A stretch of 64,000 nt of DNA from Tricholoma matsutake. Taxonomy: Eukaryota > Basidiomycota > Agaricomycetes > Agaricales > Tricholomataceae. The translations under genes were made by a program, and so were the position numbers. The notes under the pieces were generated by a model. That model searched no databases. It had not been told where the DNA came from and worked only from the letters and a program-made list of their open reading frames with translations. Below, piece by piece: positions 1-12,040 of this stretch (the stretch's first letter is position 1; every line of letters starts with the position of its first letter). The stretch is from assembly GCA_026075535.2 (NCBI GenBank), contig AP026543.1:7192001-7256000 (forward strand). The letters run 5' to 3'.

Positions 1-271
1 TTGGATAAGGAGAATGGGTCTCGTTCTGGGGTTTCTTCTTTATCGAAGGATCTAAAATCCTCTTCGTCGAGGTATTGGGGTTCTTTGTTACTGGTTCTCC
101 TTGAGAACCACTTCTGTGCTGGTTCTGAGTATCGTACTAGTCGACCCTGGTATCTATACCACGGGGTTCTTCCTGATGATGATGCTCTGGTTGGAGGTCT
201 GTCTGGGCTTTGTCTGAAAGATGTTGTGTCTGCACCTAGGTAGGTGGACTTCGTAGATCAGCTTGACCTTT
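1..271 (-). mobile_element. 5' leader of chromovirus R3 (body outside window)
   Basis: Read on the minus strand, this follows directly from the 3' end of the R3 LTR. It resembles the leader of R2 at 26338-26640: both carry the string CCACCTACCTAGGTG about 25-50 nt after the LTR. The element body must therefore lie to the left of the window. No gag start is visible in this short piece. The open frame on the plus strand is a shadow. Confidence 0.6.
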
Positions 272-1033
272 TGTTAAGACTATAGGTCTCAACTCAGCCT
301 AGTCTTTGTATGTTGCAGTTGGAGGCTTTCCAACTGTATCAGTTCTTGCAGTAAGAGGCTTTCTTACTGTATTGGGTTCTGTTTGGGACTTGGTGCTTCC
401 TAAGTCGATATGGCTCTCCGTACTCAGAGGCTTTCTGAGTAGACCGTCAGTTCGTGTATCACAGTTGGAGGCTTTCCAACTGTCGAGTTCGAGCGAGTTC
501 GAGTTATCACAGCTAGGGGCTTCCTAAGCTGTTGAGGGTTCTGGTTGAGTCTAAGACTGTTATTTGAATTAGGTCAAGCTGGAGAATACACAGAGTGTAG
601 CTACAGCTTATATACTGTTCCAGGACTATCTATTGTCCAATCGGAAGGTGAGATGCTTATCAGGTAAATATAGACAAGAACAATAGAAACAATAGGCCTC
701 ATGTCTCGCATGAGGCATCTGATGTCAAGGAGTGCTGTGGCGCAGCATATCAGAGAACAATAAGAGATAAGCCTCATGCCTAGCATGAGGCGTCTGATGT
801 CAAGGACATGCTGTGGCACAGCATGTTGATCATGAGGGTCCAACATCACAGACCTCATGTAAAGGGGTTGTCGTACCACAGTGTGTATGGGAGTGGATTT
901 GGGTGCATGGAGTCACCATGCATCAAGGTGTCTTCCATTGGAAGAGAGTCGAGTCGAATGAGAAAATTAAAGTACCCGGTCTTGCTGGCATACATCTGGT
1001 TGTCGTCGGTTACAATAACAGAAAATTGTAACA
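272..1033 (-). repeat. LTR of chromovirus R3 (762 bp)
   Basis: On the minus strand it begins TGTTACAATTTTC, exactly like the R2 LTRs (25683 and 39590), and ends TTAACA like them. It shares their U3 palindromes (697-715, 772-790, 807-825) and their AAGCC-loop hairpins (316-531). It is inserted into the Copia-1 gag-protease frame at 1033/1034, so R3 is younger than Copia-1. The partner LTR and second TSD copy lie outside the window. Confidence 0.8.
316..531 (-). promoter_or_regulatory. six serial AAGCC-loop RNA hairpins in R3 LTR
   Basis: Read in element sense (minus), six stem-loops occur at 510-531, 462-482, 421-441, 387-406, 349-369 and 316-336. Four have perfect 8-bp stems around a five-base loop AAGCC. 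The stems differ (CAGTTGGA, CAGTAAGA and TACTCAGA types) while the loop stays the same. The hairpin at 510-531 keeps AAGCC with one bulge, and that at 387-406 has AAGCA with one bulge. They sit in the 3' half of the LTR (probable R/U5), so they would be near the 5' end of the transcript. Their function is not known. Confidence 0.75.
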
Positions 1034-2331
1034 TCCATGATCTTCAGCTGCGGGATATTGGCTCCATCTGGGACATCAATTACCATCTCACCCTTCCCTG
1101 TGGCTTTGAAACTCTGCTTGTTGGCAGCATGGAACGGCTTGGGGGGTATCTGAACAAAGTTCTGCATCGCATCATGATATGGTGTGATATGGCTTGTACA
1201 CCCTGAGTCATAGACCTCAGCTCGACTCTCTTCGGCAATCCTGGCTCCAGTTGCGAGGGCTTCTTCTGGGTCAACATCGGAGCACGATGCACACTCATTG
1301 CTACTGATCCCAGATAACTCCTCAGTGTCGCTGCCCACTCCTGAGTCTTCACCCTCTGTAAACCAATCACTGTCTGGCTCTACACTCTCTGCTGGCTCAC
1401 TCACTAGGAACCAATCTGACTCATCACCAGAGTCACTGTCTTTGACATCGAAAGTGGCAAAGGCTGTATCGCTCTCAGATCCAGACTCCTGGGTGGCATT
1501 TGCAGACCCACTCTTTTTCTTGGAGTCATCCTTCTTCTTGGAGTCCTTCAGGGGCTTCTTGCACTGATGTTTGAAGTGCCCCTCCTCGCCGCAGTTCCAG
1601 CAAGTCTTTTTCTTGTCACGTTTTCCAGCTGAAGCTGTCATGGCCTCATCTTTGTCATTCCCCTTGGAAGGTTTACCACCCCAACATGAGCGGTGTGTGA
1701 CATTCCGCTCAGACTCTTCTGAAATGAGTGTGATAAGCTCATTGGGATCTATGGTCTTTGAGGAGGCATACAGCCATGCGTTGGCAAGTAGATTCGATGC
1801 AAAGTTTGAGAGGTGAAGTGGAAGTGAGGAAATGATGGTTGAATGGTAATCCTGTGGTTCAATGTTGACTCCATAAGTTGACAACTCCTCGCGTTTCACC
1901 CGCAGGCTATCCAGGAACTCTTGGACATTTCCTTTGTCAGGACAACATGACTCCATGAAGCGTGCATGAAGGTCAGCCTGTGCAAAAGCACCCTTCAATA
2001 TGTATTCAGCCATGATCAAGTCCCTCCGGTCCTTCAGCAAGGCCTTTCCATGGATACGAATAAGGGTTGAGTCGGGGATGCGATGTGTGAGCAGTGCCTT
2101 CACAGATTTCTCATCGCGATTCCACTTTGCAATGGCCTCAGATTCTGCTTGTGTTGGAGGAGATGCTGCCAGAACTGGATGTGTGGTTGTGCCATCGAAG
2201 TGCCCCCAAAACCCCTTGGCCTCAATTGCCTCCTCAAAATGGATGGAGAACACTGTCCAATTCATGCCAGTTGGCATGAGCTTAGGCACAGAGGAGGGAA
2301 GGATATCAGTTGTGGTCAACGTGATAGACAT
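1034..2331 (-). pseudogene. Copia-1 gag-protease, truncated by R3 insertion
   Basis: The frame starts at the ATG at 2331. It encodes a UBN2-type Copia Gag, then a CCHC zinc knuckle (CWNCGEEGHFKHQC), a long acidic Ser/Asp/Glu linker, and a retroviral-type aspartic protease start with the catalytic triplet D-S-G in VYDSGCTSHITP. The frame is open for about 430 codons and runs artificially into the R3 LTR at 1033. Integrase, reverse transcriptase and RNase H should lie left of R3, outside the window. Gag would form the cytoplasmic particle and the protease would mature it. A normal-looking primer-binding site and 5' LTR lie upstream (2375-2653). No stop codons are visible, so this copy is younger or less decayed than the Gypsy copies further right. 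Confidence 0.85.
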
Positions 2332-2374
2332 GGTAAGTTCATGACATTTTTTTGAAGAATCTGATTCAGTGAGC

Positions 2375-2393
2375 TAGCACAGGGCCCATAACC
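2375..2393 (-). promoter_or_regulatory. Copia-1 primer-binding site (half-tRNA iMet type)
   Basis: On the minus strand, GGTTATGGGCCCTGTGC lies immediately after the 5' LTR end (TTACA). It is complementary to the anticodon stem-loop of initiator methionine tRNA (core GGGCCCAUAACC), not to a tRNA 3' CCA end. This is the half-tRNA priming mode known for Copia-type elements. Copia-2 has the same sequence at 41359. Confidence 0.75.
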
Positions 2394-2653
2394 TGTAAGA
2401 ATAGCAACAATGGCTATGTACATAGTAAGTATGGAACACTACAAAATCAAGAAAGGGGACTATACCTCAGTGTTGCATAGGCAAACAACTGAGGTGCACA
2501 AATGGGGGTGCAGCGTATAAGTACAAATGATGGTATACACGTAATAATGTCAAGAAACCTCAAGAATGGGCAGATAGAGAACTTTGGGGTGAAGGAAATA
2601 GGTAAAACACATGTGGGAGTATCAAGAACTAAGTAATAAGCCTTCGGTTACAT
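2394..2653 (-). repeat. Copia-1 5' LTR (outer edge uncertain)
   Basis: The inner edge is firm, because the PBS abuts TGTAAGAATAG at 2394. The outer edge is a guess at the next plausible ...TTACA near 2653, since the partner LTR is not in the window. No TSD could be tested. Confidence 0.45.
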
Positions 2654-5537
2654 TGCAGGAAGGCCGACGTCATCTTGTTTTCCAACAAAACTGATAAAAA
2701 CTCACTGATATAATATATGTCCATTTCAACCCCCTCTCCTGACACAGATGTTGAGATGGCTATGTGCTGTCCTCTCGTCTCTTCATAGTCTTCAAACAAT
2801 GTTCAAATAGTATCAGATCAAGTCCAATATCATACAAAACAAATGAGAACTCACTGAGATATCGCTGTATGTCTGGTCCTTTCTCAAGTTGTGACAAAAA
2901 AGCTAGCATTAAAAAAAACAGACACTGGACCTTAAAGCAACAGAACAGTGTTATAATAAGTGTAACATTATGCAAACTATTCAAGAACTCACCAAATGTA
3001 ATATGTCTACCAGAGAGTGGCAGGTTGGATGCAGGTCACAGGTGACATCATTATAACCCATACCTGTACCCCAAAATACCTGTATCCATGCGTGCAGGTT
3101 ACCCCCAAAAAAAAAAACAATTCATGAGCAAAGAAAAACTTACCTGATGCCCAAGCGACGATAAACATCATTTGGGCCCCATTTCATTCACTTCATGTCA
3201 TTTGCCAGTGTGGGCAGTAGATTAGAACCTAAAAAACTGTTAGTTGTAAAAAAAATAAGGAACATTTGTTAGTTATAGTAGAAGAGAAAGAAACAAAAAA
3301 AGACTTACCTTTTTGATGGGGGAAGTCATCATGGTGACTCTGGGCAGAATGGAGTGATGACCGACATCATTAGCTATTGCCAGCCCTGGATTAATGTGTG
3401 TCATGTGAAGTTGGCGCCCCATGGGGTGCTCATGTGACCAGGTTCAAAGTCACAAGTTGAACGTTGAACATTTAAGTTGAGACTCCCAGCCACCCTGCTG
3501 CCACTACCTCCTCCTTCTATCACACCTCTGCCACCACTGTCACACCATCAACCCCCTCCTAGCTAGGGATCTCCATCAACAGCAAACAGCAAACCATCAA
3601 TGTGGCCCAGTAAGTGTGTGTGTGTGTTTTTTTTCATTTCTTGCATATTCAATTATACTAACTACTTGTTTTACAAGTTGATACTACCACCATAAGCCTG
3701 AAATGAGGGCCCCACAGCCAGGTACGCACCCCCCCCCCGGGCTCTGCACCTGCCACATCACTGATGATGGCCCCAGCACTCTCCCCATGCCCATGAGCAA
3801 CTGCTCGTGGGGTGGTGTTGTAGAGCCTACAGCTCTGCTTGTAGACTTGACAGCTGAACATGTTATGCATCTGGTCTGTGATCAGCACATGACTGTGCTT
3901 GTCACTGGCCCTAATGTAGGTACACACATTGAACATGTGTTTGTTGATTTCTTTTATCTTTTGTTACTTGTGTACTTTCTTGATACTCTTCTTTGTCCTT
4001 AATCTCCCTGAGTCCTCTAGACTTTGACAGAATCCCCTACCTCCTTCAACATCCTCTTGAATACCTCCTAGTTCAAGAATGGATCAACTAGCTGAAGAAG
4101 AACTTTCTGATTGATGGTAGTCAGTGCTTCGGGCTTTGGGTGCTTCACATTTAATCAGGTTCTTGACATTTACAGTTCTGCATTTACCATTGACCAGTCT
4201 TTTCTCTACTGTATTTGTGCTTTGTTGGATTATGGGGACTGAAATGTAGGGTTGAGTGATGTTGTCCAGAGGGTCCTGCACTTGAACTGGGGCAGGTGAT
4301 GCAAGTCAATAGGACCCATGGGCAATTTTTGTCTCCCCAAGACATTGTCCAGTTCCTCGTTTTTCAGCTTGTGCATGTACATTTCCATTTAGGTGTCATC
4401 CCACCTTTCAAATGGATCACCCTTCCTTTTGACAAACATCACTCTCAGTTTCTAAGTTTTATCTCCTGCTAAGAGGAGATTAAGTTTTCTGCACAAAAAG
4501 GTGTAGTATGTTTTGAGTCTCTTTAGCTGATTCTCTGTCTTGCAGACCTTCTCTGGACTTAGTCTTCTTGAAGACTAACCATTATTACATACAATGTCCC
4601 TCGAAAACTTGGTTCCAACCTTTTCCCCTCACGTTTCAGTCTTCGCAACCTTTCGACACCCACCCGTGAATGTGTTTATCCCTGTTAATCTCATTCTCAC
4701 CTCCCATGGCCACTTCCTCTGACGCTTTACATTGAACCCTGTTTTGTCCCCTTTTCCTTTCCTACCACAGTCCTTCTGTGCTCTATCTGTTGGAGCTCTA
4801 CAACCCAAACAAGAACCCTGCCAACACTCCATTTTCCCTACCACAGTGGATGGGTGTTGACGATGACTACAACCACCACCTGCGTGGCAGGGAAGCAAAC
4901 AAGATGGTGGGAACACACCACCCGCCTCCAGCCTCATGAGCAATTGCTCGTGGGGTGGACTGTGGGTGGAACGACAACGATGATGACCCAGGACCACCAG
5001 CACCAGACAACAATGACCACAGCACCAGACGATGATGACTACAGCACTGGCCAACAATGAGGGAGACAGGCAAGATGGGGGGTGAGACCAGGGGGAACAA
5101 GACAAAGGGGGGGGGAGAGACCAGGGGAAGAGGGAGACCAGACAAGGGGGAGGGAGGGGGAAATGCCGGGAGATGAGATGACACAGGGGAGGGGAGACAA
5201 CAAGGGGGAGTATATGTAGTGTAGTTACATATCAAATATATGTATTATATAGGAGATATAATAATTTTTTGGTATACCATATGCAGTGTGAATGATATTT
5301 GGAGGATGAAAAAATCTTCTCAAGCATCAGAGGATCGTCAGGAAGCATATGAATCATACATTCCTGAGGTGCCCTGGAGCACTTTGGACCAAAATTCAGT
5401 ACCCTGAAGACTGGCAAATAATGGCACTTTACCTACAGAGTGGCCAGGGTAGACAATTGCTTTGGATGCCTTGGCATGCCCCAAGACATCCTAGGGTAAC
5501 CCAGGACACCCTGTGGACAAAAGCAATTTTCCTGATG
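2654..5537. repeat. unclassified repeat-rich stretch with intron-like and palindrome cassette
   Basis: No convincing protein is encoded. Minus-strand features include a palindrome of the GGGCCCAA family (3149-3179) lying just before a GTAAGT donor, and an intron-like segment near 3220-3310. Plus-strand features include an intron-like segment at about 3609-3676 (GTAAGT, CTAACT branch, ACAAG) and two copies of the GAGCA-TGCTCGTGGGGTGG palindrome (3792, 4934). Purine-rich low complexity lies at 4860-5200. The same cassette occurs inside hAT-3, hAT-4, CACTA-1 and CACTA-2, so this is probably one or more decayed non-autonomous transposons. A 65-codon minus frame at 4084-4281 is not recognised. Confidence 0.4.
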
Positions 5538-6372
5538 TAGCGTTTTAAGGTCTGGTTAAGTCCGGTTTTTGATGTCTAAATGGGGCAACCGCAACCACAA
5601 CCAGTCCAGGACCAACCCAGATATTGATGGACCCCAACTGGACCACATAGGACTGGTTCATATTGGTCCATGGACCAATGAAAACCAGTCCAAACTGACT
5701 TTTTGTTGTAAAATTTGTTGTACCAATATAGCCCATATGTTTCTCAGCAACTACTATCCGGACAGTTTAACCGTTACTTAACGAGTTGGATATTGTAATT
5801 CCCCAGCAATCGGTCCAATTTTTAAGAGATTTTATCAAGATTTGACTGAGATATGACCAAAATAAAAGTACATTGTATTACATGTTGTAGGTTGTAGTAG
5901 TTGTAGTATGTAGTTGCAGCTTGTCAGGGGTGTTAAATTAATCAAAGATACATGGTACAGATGTTTATGTGTGTTATTTTTATGTATTGGATGGTGTCCA
6001 ATTGTACCCAACATTTTTGTAACACAAGGTATAAGCAGTACAATCAAAGTTATTTTAATCACAACGAAATTCTTGTGCAAAATGTATTTGGTGATATCTC
6101 TCTTAGTTCTCAACCATTTTTGATGGTCCAGGGGCGAAATTAAAGTCATTATGTGTGGGAATCAGGGTGTATAGTTCACATGACATATAAACTGGTTGCA
6201 ACCAGTTTTTATTGGTTTTTATTGGTTCAATGATATTTTTCAAAGTGAAAGACTGGCAACTGGACTGCAGAAGACTGGTCCTATAAATAGCCACCTGACA
6301 AACCAGACTTTGGTTAAATTCAGTTCAGTTTCAGTCTTTTTTTGGTTTGTAGGACTGGACCTTTAAACACTA
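5538..6372. mobile_element. hAT-1, about 835-bp non-autonomous hAT-type element
   Basis: It begins TAGCGTTTTAAGGTC and ends GGACCTTTAAACACTA, an imperfect terminal inverted repeat. It is dense in CCAGTCC/GGACTGG subterminal repeats. The interior matches hAT-2 (16729-17566, 838 bp) along its length. No TSD is visible here, unlike the other three family members, so one edge may have been rearranged. No transposase is encoded. Confidence 0.65.
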
Positions 6373-6949
6373 GTCATACCCTTTGTTAAGTTCTGAGCTG
6401 GAGGAAGGAAGTTGTCAGATTTCTGGTTGTACCCAGATGGTAGAAGTTGATAAGGATGGATCGAGCAGGGAAGGGAACCCAATGGGATTCTGGGGCAAGG
6501 TTCACTTAATACCAAGTGTGGGGACAGAAAGGACTTGGCTTCAACTTATAAGAAGTTGCGCCCTTCTCCTCATCAAGTGTTCTAATTTCAAGACAAGGGT
6601 AAAGGGAAGATCAGAGGTCTGGAAATTTTTCTGGAGAGGATGAGCTAAAGTTTGAGATAGACTTAAGAGGATATTTGGAGTGGAATTAAGTGGGTGACTT
6701 GGTTGATTTGCAAACTGGCTAATACAAGATGAAAGCAGCTAGCTTAAATACTAAAGGCCAGAGGCAATCGGAGTTTCTGAGGCTGTGATAATTTGTAAAC
6801 TGTCCTCTGAGGCAAATATCCTGAAACTGTTTCATTGAATTGGAAATGAGAGAATCTCAACTCTAGGCAGTGCTGCTGATAGGAGGTGGGCTGTGATGCA
6901 AGGCAGCTGGGAAGGGTGGCGGAAAATGATCAGAATTCCAGTTGGGAGA
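6373..6949. other. unassigned sequence
   Basis: No gene or repeat structure was recognised. It lies between hAT-1 and the Gypsy pol relic and may be the decayed 3' part of that relic. Confidence 0.3.
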
Positions 6950-7920
6950 ATCAGTCTTGACCCCTTGAGCTTTGGGTAATCCAGCGATAAAATCGACAGA
7001 TATATCTCACCAGGGCACTTTTGGTATGGGGTTCAGCATTAACTTCCCTGCAGGTTTCTCTGGAAACTTCTTCCCCCTCATGCAGGTATCACATCCATCC
7101 ACATACCCCAACACATATTTAGAAATTCCAGGCCACCAATAATTTCTCATTACTAATTCCAATGTCTTCCATCTTCCTGGGTGTCCAGCAGTCAGCATAT
7201 TATGATGTAACCAGATGATCTCCCTTTGCAAATCCTGATCTCTCAGTACATACACCTTCCCTCAGAATAACACTGACTCTTGCTCCTCAACCCATTCATC
7301 TCCTTTAATATTACCCTTCTTCTCTCCCTTCAAAGCTTTCATGGCTTCCACTACTTCATCATCCATTTCTGAACATTGTCTAATTTTAGACAACATCTCC
7401 ATTTCCAAGCTATCTATTAATAGATGCCCTTGGTGCATATCACAAATGCAAAAGTATTTGGGTTTGAGTAGTGTAACATTTGTATTGTCCTCCTCCACCC
7501 CCCTTTTGTGATCACTACATCTGGACAATGCATCTGCTTTCCTCATTAAGCTTCCTGCTTTGTGGATTAAGTGAAAATTAAAATGTGACAGAAATAACAC
7601 CCAATGCGCTTGCCAGCAGTTAAGCTTTTTGGTGGACATGAAGTATTGCAGATTTTGATGATCCAGATTTCAATCTGATGTGTACATCCCTCCAAATAAT
7701 GTCTCCGCACCTCCAACACTTGTATTATTCCCAACATCTCTTTGTCATGCACATCATAATTCCTCTCCACATCATTCTGCCCTCGGGATAAATATGTGCA
7801 AGGATGCCATTTGTCATCTTTGCATAGCATTGATAATACTGCTCCAGTAGCAAAGTCTGATGCATCTGATTCGACTTGTAAGGAGTGTGTGAAATCTACT
7901 GGGGCTAATATTGGTCCATT
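6950..7920 (-). pseudogene. Gypsy pol relic (RNase H to integrase zinc domain)
   Basis: Read right to left this gives an RNase H start (SLQVESDASDFATGAVL, with the catalytic Asp), the family motif NYDVHDKEMLGII, and a linker with KADALSRCSDH. The integrase N-terminal zinc region follows (HHNMLTAGHPGRWKTLE, then NYWWPG and CDTCMRGK). A short decayed start of the integrase core comes last. Several frameshifts separate these pieces. Gag, protease and reverse transcriptase are missing. It differs from R1, R2 and E in sequence and is a separate, old lineage. Confidence 0.75.
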
Positions 7921-8029
7921 GGAGTAGGGTGTGTGGCACCTACTCCAAGGGTCACATGACCTTGTTGATAGAGTCAGATAGTCACATTGCTGTAGATAGC
8001 ATTGCTATACCATCACATTACATTGTTGC
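7921..8029. other. left flank of R1-old insertion
   Basis: It starts with an imperfect palindrome, TGGAGTAGGG then CACCTACTCCA. The R1-old 5' LTR begins at 8030. The five bases before it (GTTGC) do not clearly match those after the R1-old 3' LTR (GTCAG at 47270). Confidence 0.35.
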
Positions 8030-8469
8030 TGTAAGGGGACTAGGGGGTGCCCCATGTGTTTCTCCTATTTTTTATGTTCATCTTATATTTTTCCTCATGT
8101 CATTTCCTTCTATTCTTCATTTTCTATGGTTTTTCCTTATTTTATTACTAATTTTCCTTTCTATCACATTTGTGCATGTTGACAGTTTGATATTGAGAGG
8201 CAGAGTACCCTTTCTGACACCTACCCCTTGGTATGATGTCATTTGGCAGCCTTGATCTGCCTATCTCCACCTTTTCTATTTTTAGGTTATTATTTGATTT
8301 TTGCAGTTTTGACATATACTGGGCATTGGCAAAGGGGTCCTTAGAGTTTTCTCTTCAGATTTCCATTTGCTAGGTGTGCCTCCACTCCATGTAATATGTA
8401 CCATGATTTTAACTTCAGATTTCCCTTTGCTAGTCCATTAATTAAGTGGCTTCTAAGGTTGCCCTTATA
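8030..8469 (+). repeat. R1-old 5' LTR (440 bp)
   Basis: It begins TGTAAGGGGAC and ends GCCCTTATA, the unusual TG...TA termini of the R1 family. It is about 14 bp longer than the younger R1 LTRs and CpG-poor. Confidence 0.85.
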
Positions 8470-8635
8470 GTAGAAAACTCTCTCCTAAGGCCTGAAATCG
8501 CAAACGCGCTGCCCAAGATAGGCAGGTATCGAGTGGATGACACTTCCCAAAGCTCCATAGACTCCCTACACACCATTCCTGACAGTCCTGCCTTCAGTGC
8601 ACTGCCATTTTTGCTTAATGCACCCCCTAGCGTCA

Positions 8636-9742
8636 TGGATGCATCAGAGTGCCTCGACATGCTGGAAAGTGATGTTACTGGAATATGCACGCAAATTGAT
8701 TCACTTAAATCTATGATTGAAAACTTTGTCAGAACCCTTCAGACTAGCTCAACAACCAATATTCCCCCCATTGCAACTCCAAATGCACCCAATAACGATG
8801 CACCACCTAATGTGCCCCCTAAGGAGCGCGCCCAGATCAAACTGTCCCCCCCTGCTAAATTTAATGGTGTGTGCACAGGGGCATGCATTCCTTAACTCCT
8901 GTGAGTTGTACATCAGTCTCCAGTTGCATCAATTCATCAACAATGCTGCAAAGATTTATTGGGCCTTCACATACATGAAATCTGAATGCGCCTATCTCTA
9001 TGTGGACCATTTTCTGCACCAAACTAAAGAGCTTGGTTCTCTATCTTTCTCCACTTGGGGTGACTTTTGAGCAGAGTTTGTACACCACTTCTGTCCCCTC
9101 AACAAGTGCCACTGAGCAGTGACACAGCTTGAGTCATCCTCTTACCATCAGCCATGTCAATCTGTGGACAATTATATCGACAAGTTTAAGGATTTGGTGG
9201 ACATGGCAGGATATGGGAGTGGGCTACCAGTTGTGGTGAAGTTCCAATGGGGCCTCAATTGAGAGATTCAGGACCAGATTGCACAGATGTTGGAAGGGCG
9301 CCCAGCAGACGATGATATCTACACTTGGTATGAAGCTGCTTCACTCTGTGATGAGAACTGACTCACAAATGCGGTGTTTAATGCTGCCTTCTGTGCCCCA
9401 ACTACCACTCATGTGCCCTACACCTTCAATTGAACCCTTACCCAGTGTAGCCCCATTCCTGTCCATCAGACTCCCACACCAGCTGTCAGTGTCCCAGTAC
9501 CAATGGATGTTGATGCAGCCCATGGTTGCACATGTAGGTTGGATCTCTGCTACTGCTGTGGGGAAACTGGGCACATGGCCGGAGCATGTCCCCATCATCA
9601 GGATATCTGCATGCTCACCCCCAAGGGACAAGATGAACTCCTCCAGGACCTGTTGGTGCTTGTAGATGTTGAGGAAGTGAAGGATCAGGTTGCAGAGGAG
9701 ATCAAGTCAGAAGTTATAGAGGAGCAGGATTTTTCTATTTGA
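8636..9742 (+). pseudogene. R1-old gag relic
   Basis: It starts at an ATG homologous to that of the younger R1 gag (29304) and follows it through the capsid-like domain to a CCHC zinc knuckle (CYCCGETGHMAGAC, 9551 onwards). Many frame breaks are present, including a small deletion near 8865. Several TGA codons stand where the younger copy has CGA, for example near 9113, 9260, 9359 and 9432. A GGATTTT slip-type heptamer is retained just before the end of gag (about 9729). It is non-functional. Confidence 0.8.
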
Positions 9743-11092
9743 AGTGAGTAACTTGTACACCCTTGCTGCCTGTCCATAACCACTTTGAAGTTTTGTCAGT
9801 TGAATCCCCAGAGGATGAATCTAATTCCATGATTGTTCCCCTCTCTGACTCTTTGAAGTTGGCTGAAGACGTACTCTTCCTATGTCTCCCTCTGCCCCAC
9901 ACCCCAGAATTAAATCATGGGAGTGCAAACTACCACACAAATATATTGTTGCATCCACTCCCTCTACACATTCCTTGAACCAATCAAACTACATACTACC
10001 GACACTGGACAGATACTCGGTGTCTCTGTGCTCCTGGACTCTGGTGCAACTGGTCTCTTCATTGATGCCCATCTCGCACAACAAAATTGCCTGAATACTT
10101 GCTCACTCTCACATCTGATACCTGTTTATAATGTGGATGGGTCCCCAAATAAAGCTGGTGCCATCCAAGAGGTTGTAGACCTGATCCTCCATTACAAAGA
10201 TCATAGTGAGTGTGCCCTTTTGCTGTCACTCAGTTAGGAAAGCAGAAGGTGATCTTGGGCTATCCATGGCTTCAAGACCATAACCCAGAGGTCAACTGGT
10301 GTACCAGGGAGGTTACAATGAGCCAGTGTCCATCCTGCTGTCGCACTTGTTTCATGGAAGCCAGACAAGAACACCATGGACAAAGGGCCTCAGTACAACA
10401 CACTAGAAAGTGTCATGCTGGACCCCTGCTTGTGCCTGAGGTAGAGTTAGAGGGGCCTCCTGATCTGATGCTGGACTCAGATGATGATGAGGAGGAGCCA
10501 GAGGAAGTGGAGGAAGGTGATCAGATCTTCTACACTGTGATTCATCCATCACATGAGGTGTGTGCTACATCGAACATATCCCAATGCCTCGCCAAGGCCT
10601 GCCACAAAAATAATGCTGCTAAATCCTCTACTGATACCTTGCTTCCTCATCTCCATGAGTTTGGGGACATGTTCTCCAAGGAATCATTTGACTCTCTCCC
10701 TGTGCACAAGCTGTGGGATCATGCAATCAAACTCACCCCTGGTGCAACCCCTTTGTCCTGCAAGGTCTATCCTCTCTCTCCTGAAGAACAGCGACAGCTT
10801 GACCAGTTCATCAATGAGCACCTGGCCTCTGGACGTATTCGATCAGTGAAGTCACCCATGGCCTCTTCCTTTTTCTTTGTCAAGAAGAAGGATGGCTCAC
10901 TTTGACTGGTTCGAGACTACAGAAGGCTCAACAACATCACAGTCAAAAATTGCTACCCATTACCTCTCATTGTGGTCTTTTGAACTGCTCATCATGTTCT
11001 TTGGCCTTACTAATAGTCCTGCCACCTTTCAGACCATGATGAACGACATCTTCCACGACCTCATCCTCAAAGGCATTGTTTGCATCTATCTC
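9743..11092 (+). pseudogene. R1-old pol relic, part 1 (protease and N-terminal RT)
   Basis: Protease is recognisable as LLDSGATGLFIDAHL (10030 onwards). The RT N-terminus SPMASSFFFVKKKDGSL is followed by TGA where the younger copy has CGA (about 10903). Near 10970 about 124 nt present in the younger copy (its 32079-32202) are deleted, removing the first catalytic Asp region of the RT palm. The frame is then cut at ICIYL-type sequence by hAT-4. Confidence 0.8.
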
Positions 11093-11423
11093 TAGTGCTT
11101 TGAGGTCCAGTCCAGTCCAGTTTTTCACCCTCAAAGAGGGTGGACCAAAGACTGGACTGGTTCTTATATTTCAAAAACATTAAAAAAACTGGACTGGACC
11201 CTACAGGACCGGTCCACTATGGTTACGAGCAGTTTTGAGACTGGTTTTAACCAGTCCAGACCTTACATTGGTCCTGACCAGTCCTGTGACTAGTCAGGAC
11301 CAGTTATCTACTGACTACCATGTACTTATGGACTGAGTACTTACACATAATTAAATGAAAACAAAAAACATGCAAGAAAACAAAAAAAAAGAGATAAAAT
11401 AAAGAATTACCTCACAATCCCCC

Positions 11424-12040
11424 CTGCGAGCAGTGGCTCATGAGGCTGGATGTGGGTGCTTGGTATTGGCATTGGCCCCATCTTTGTTGTTGGTATTGGC
11501 CCCATCTTTGTTGTTGTCGGCTGGCCCCATCTTTGTTGTTGTTGTTGGCCCTGTTGGGGTTAGTCTTCGCATTGGCCCTTTCGTCATCATCATTGGTGTT
11601 GGTGTTGGCCCTGTTGTTATTGGTGTTGGTGTTGGCTCTTTTGTCATCATCATTGTCATTGTCAGCATTGGCCCCATCTCATGTGTTGGTGTTGGCCCTA
11701 TTTCATTTGTTGGCATTGGCCCGTTTTCGTCTGTTGGTGTTGGCCCATTTTTGTTTTTGTTAGCATTCACCCTGTTGCCATTGGCATTGGTGTTGGTGTT
11801 GGTGTTGGCCCCATTGTTGTTGTTGCTGGCCCTGTTATTGTTGTTGTTGGCCCATCATTGCCATCCCACCATTCACACCCACCCCATGAGCTCAGAGGGC
11901 TCATAGCAGCAGTGGGGTGGTGGTTCCTGTTATCATGAAGCAAGAACCTAATAAACAGATTTAAGATGTCAGTGAGTCTTCAAAGAACATGATGGAAAAG
12001 ACTTACCGGGGCCCAAATGACATCTTGTCATTTGAACCCC
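11424..12040 (-). other. palindrome and low-complexity cassette in hAT-4
   Basis: In minus sense, a GGGCCC-type palindrome (12008-12040) lies immediately before a GGTAAGT donor. An intron-like segment ends near 11950 at TTTATTAG. Next comes a GTTGGT/ATTGGC low-complexity stretch, then the GAGCAGTGGCTC palindrome (11424-11444) and another GGTAAT donor. The upstream sequence 12050-12270 (with a TTTAAATA-type box) matches hAT-3 12780-12960 in the opposite orientation, so both carry the same promoter-plus-exon unit. The product, if any, is unknown. Confidence 0.45.

Noticed and set aside
1..243. Plus-strand 80-codon frame at the window start
   Set aside because: It overlaps the reverse complement of the R3 leader and has no domain or start context.
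5530..6380. 8-bp TSD for hAT-1
   Set aside because: Flanks TCCTGATG and GTCATACC do not match; called from termini and homology to hAT-2 only.
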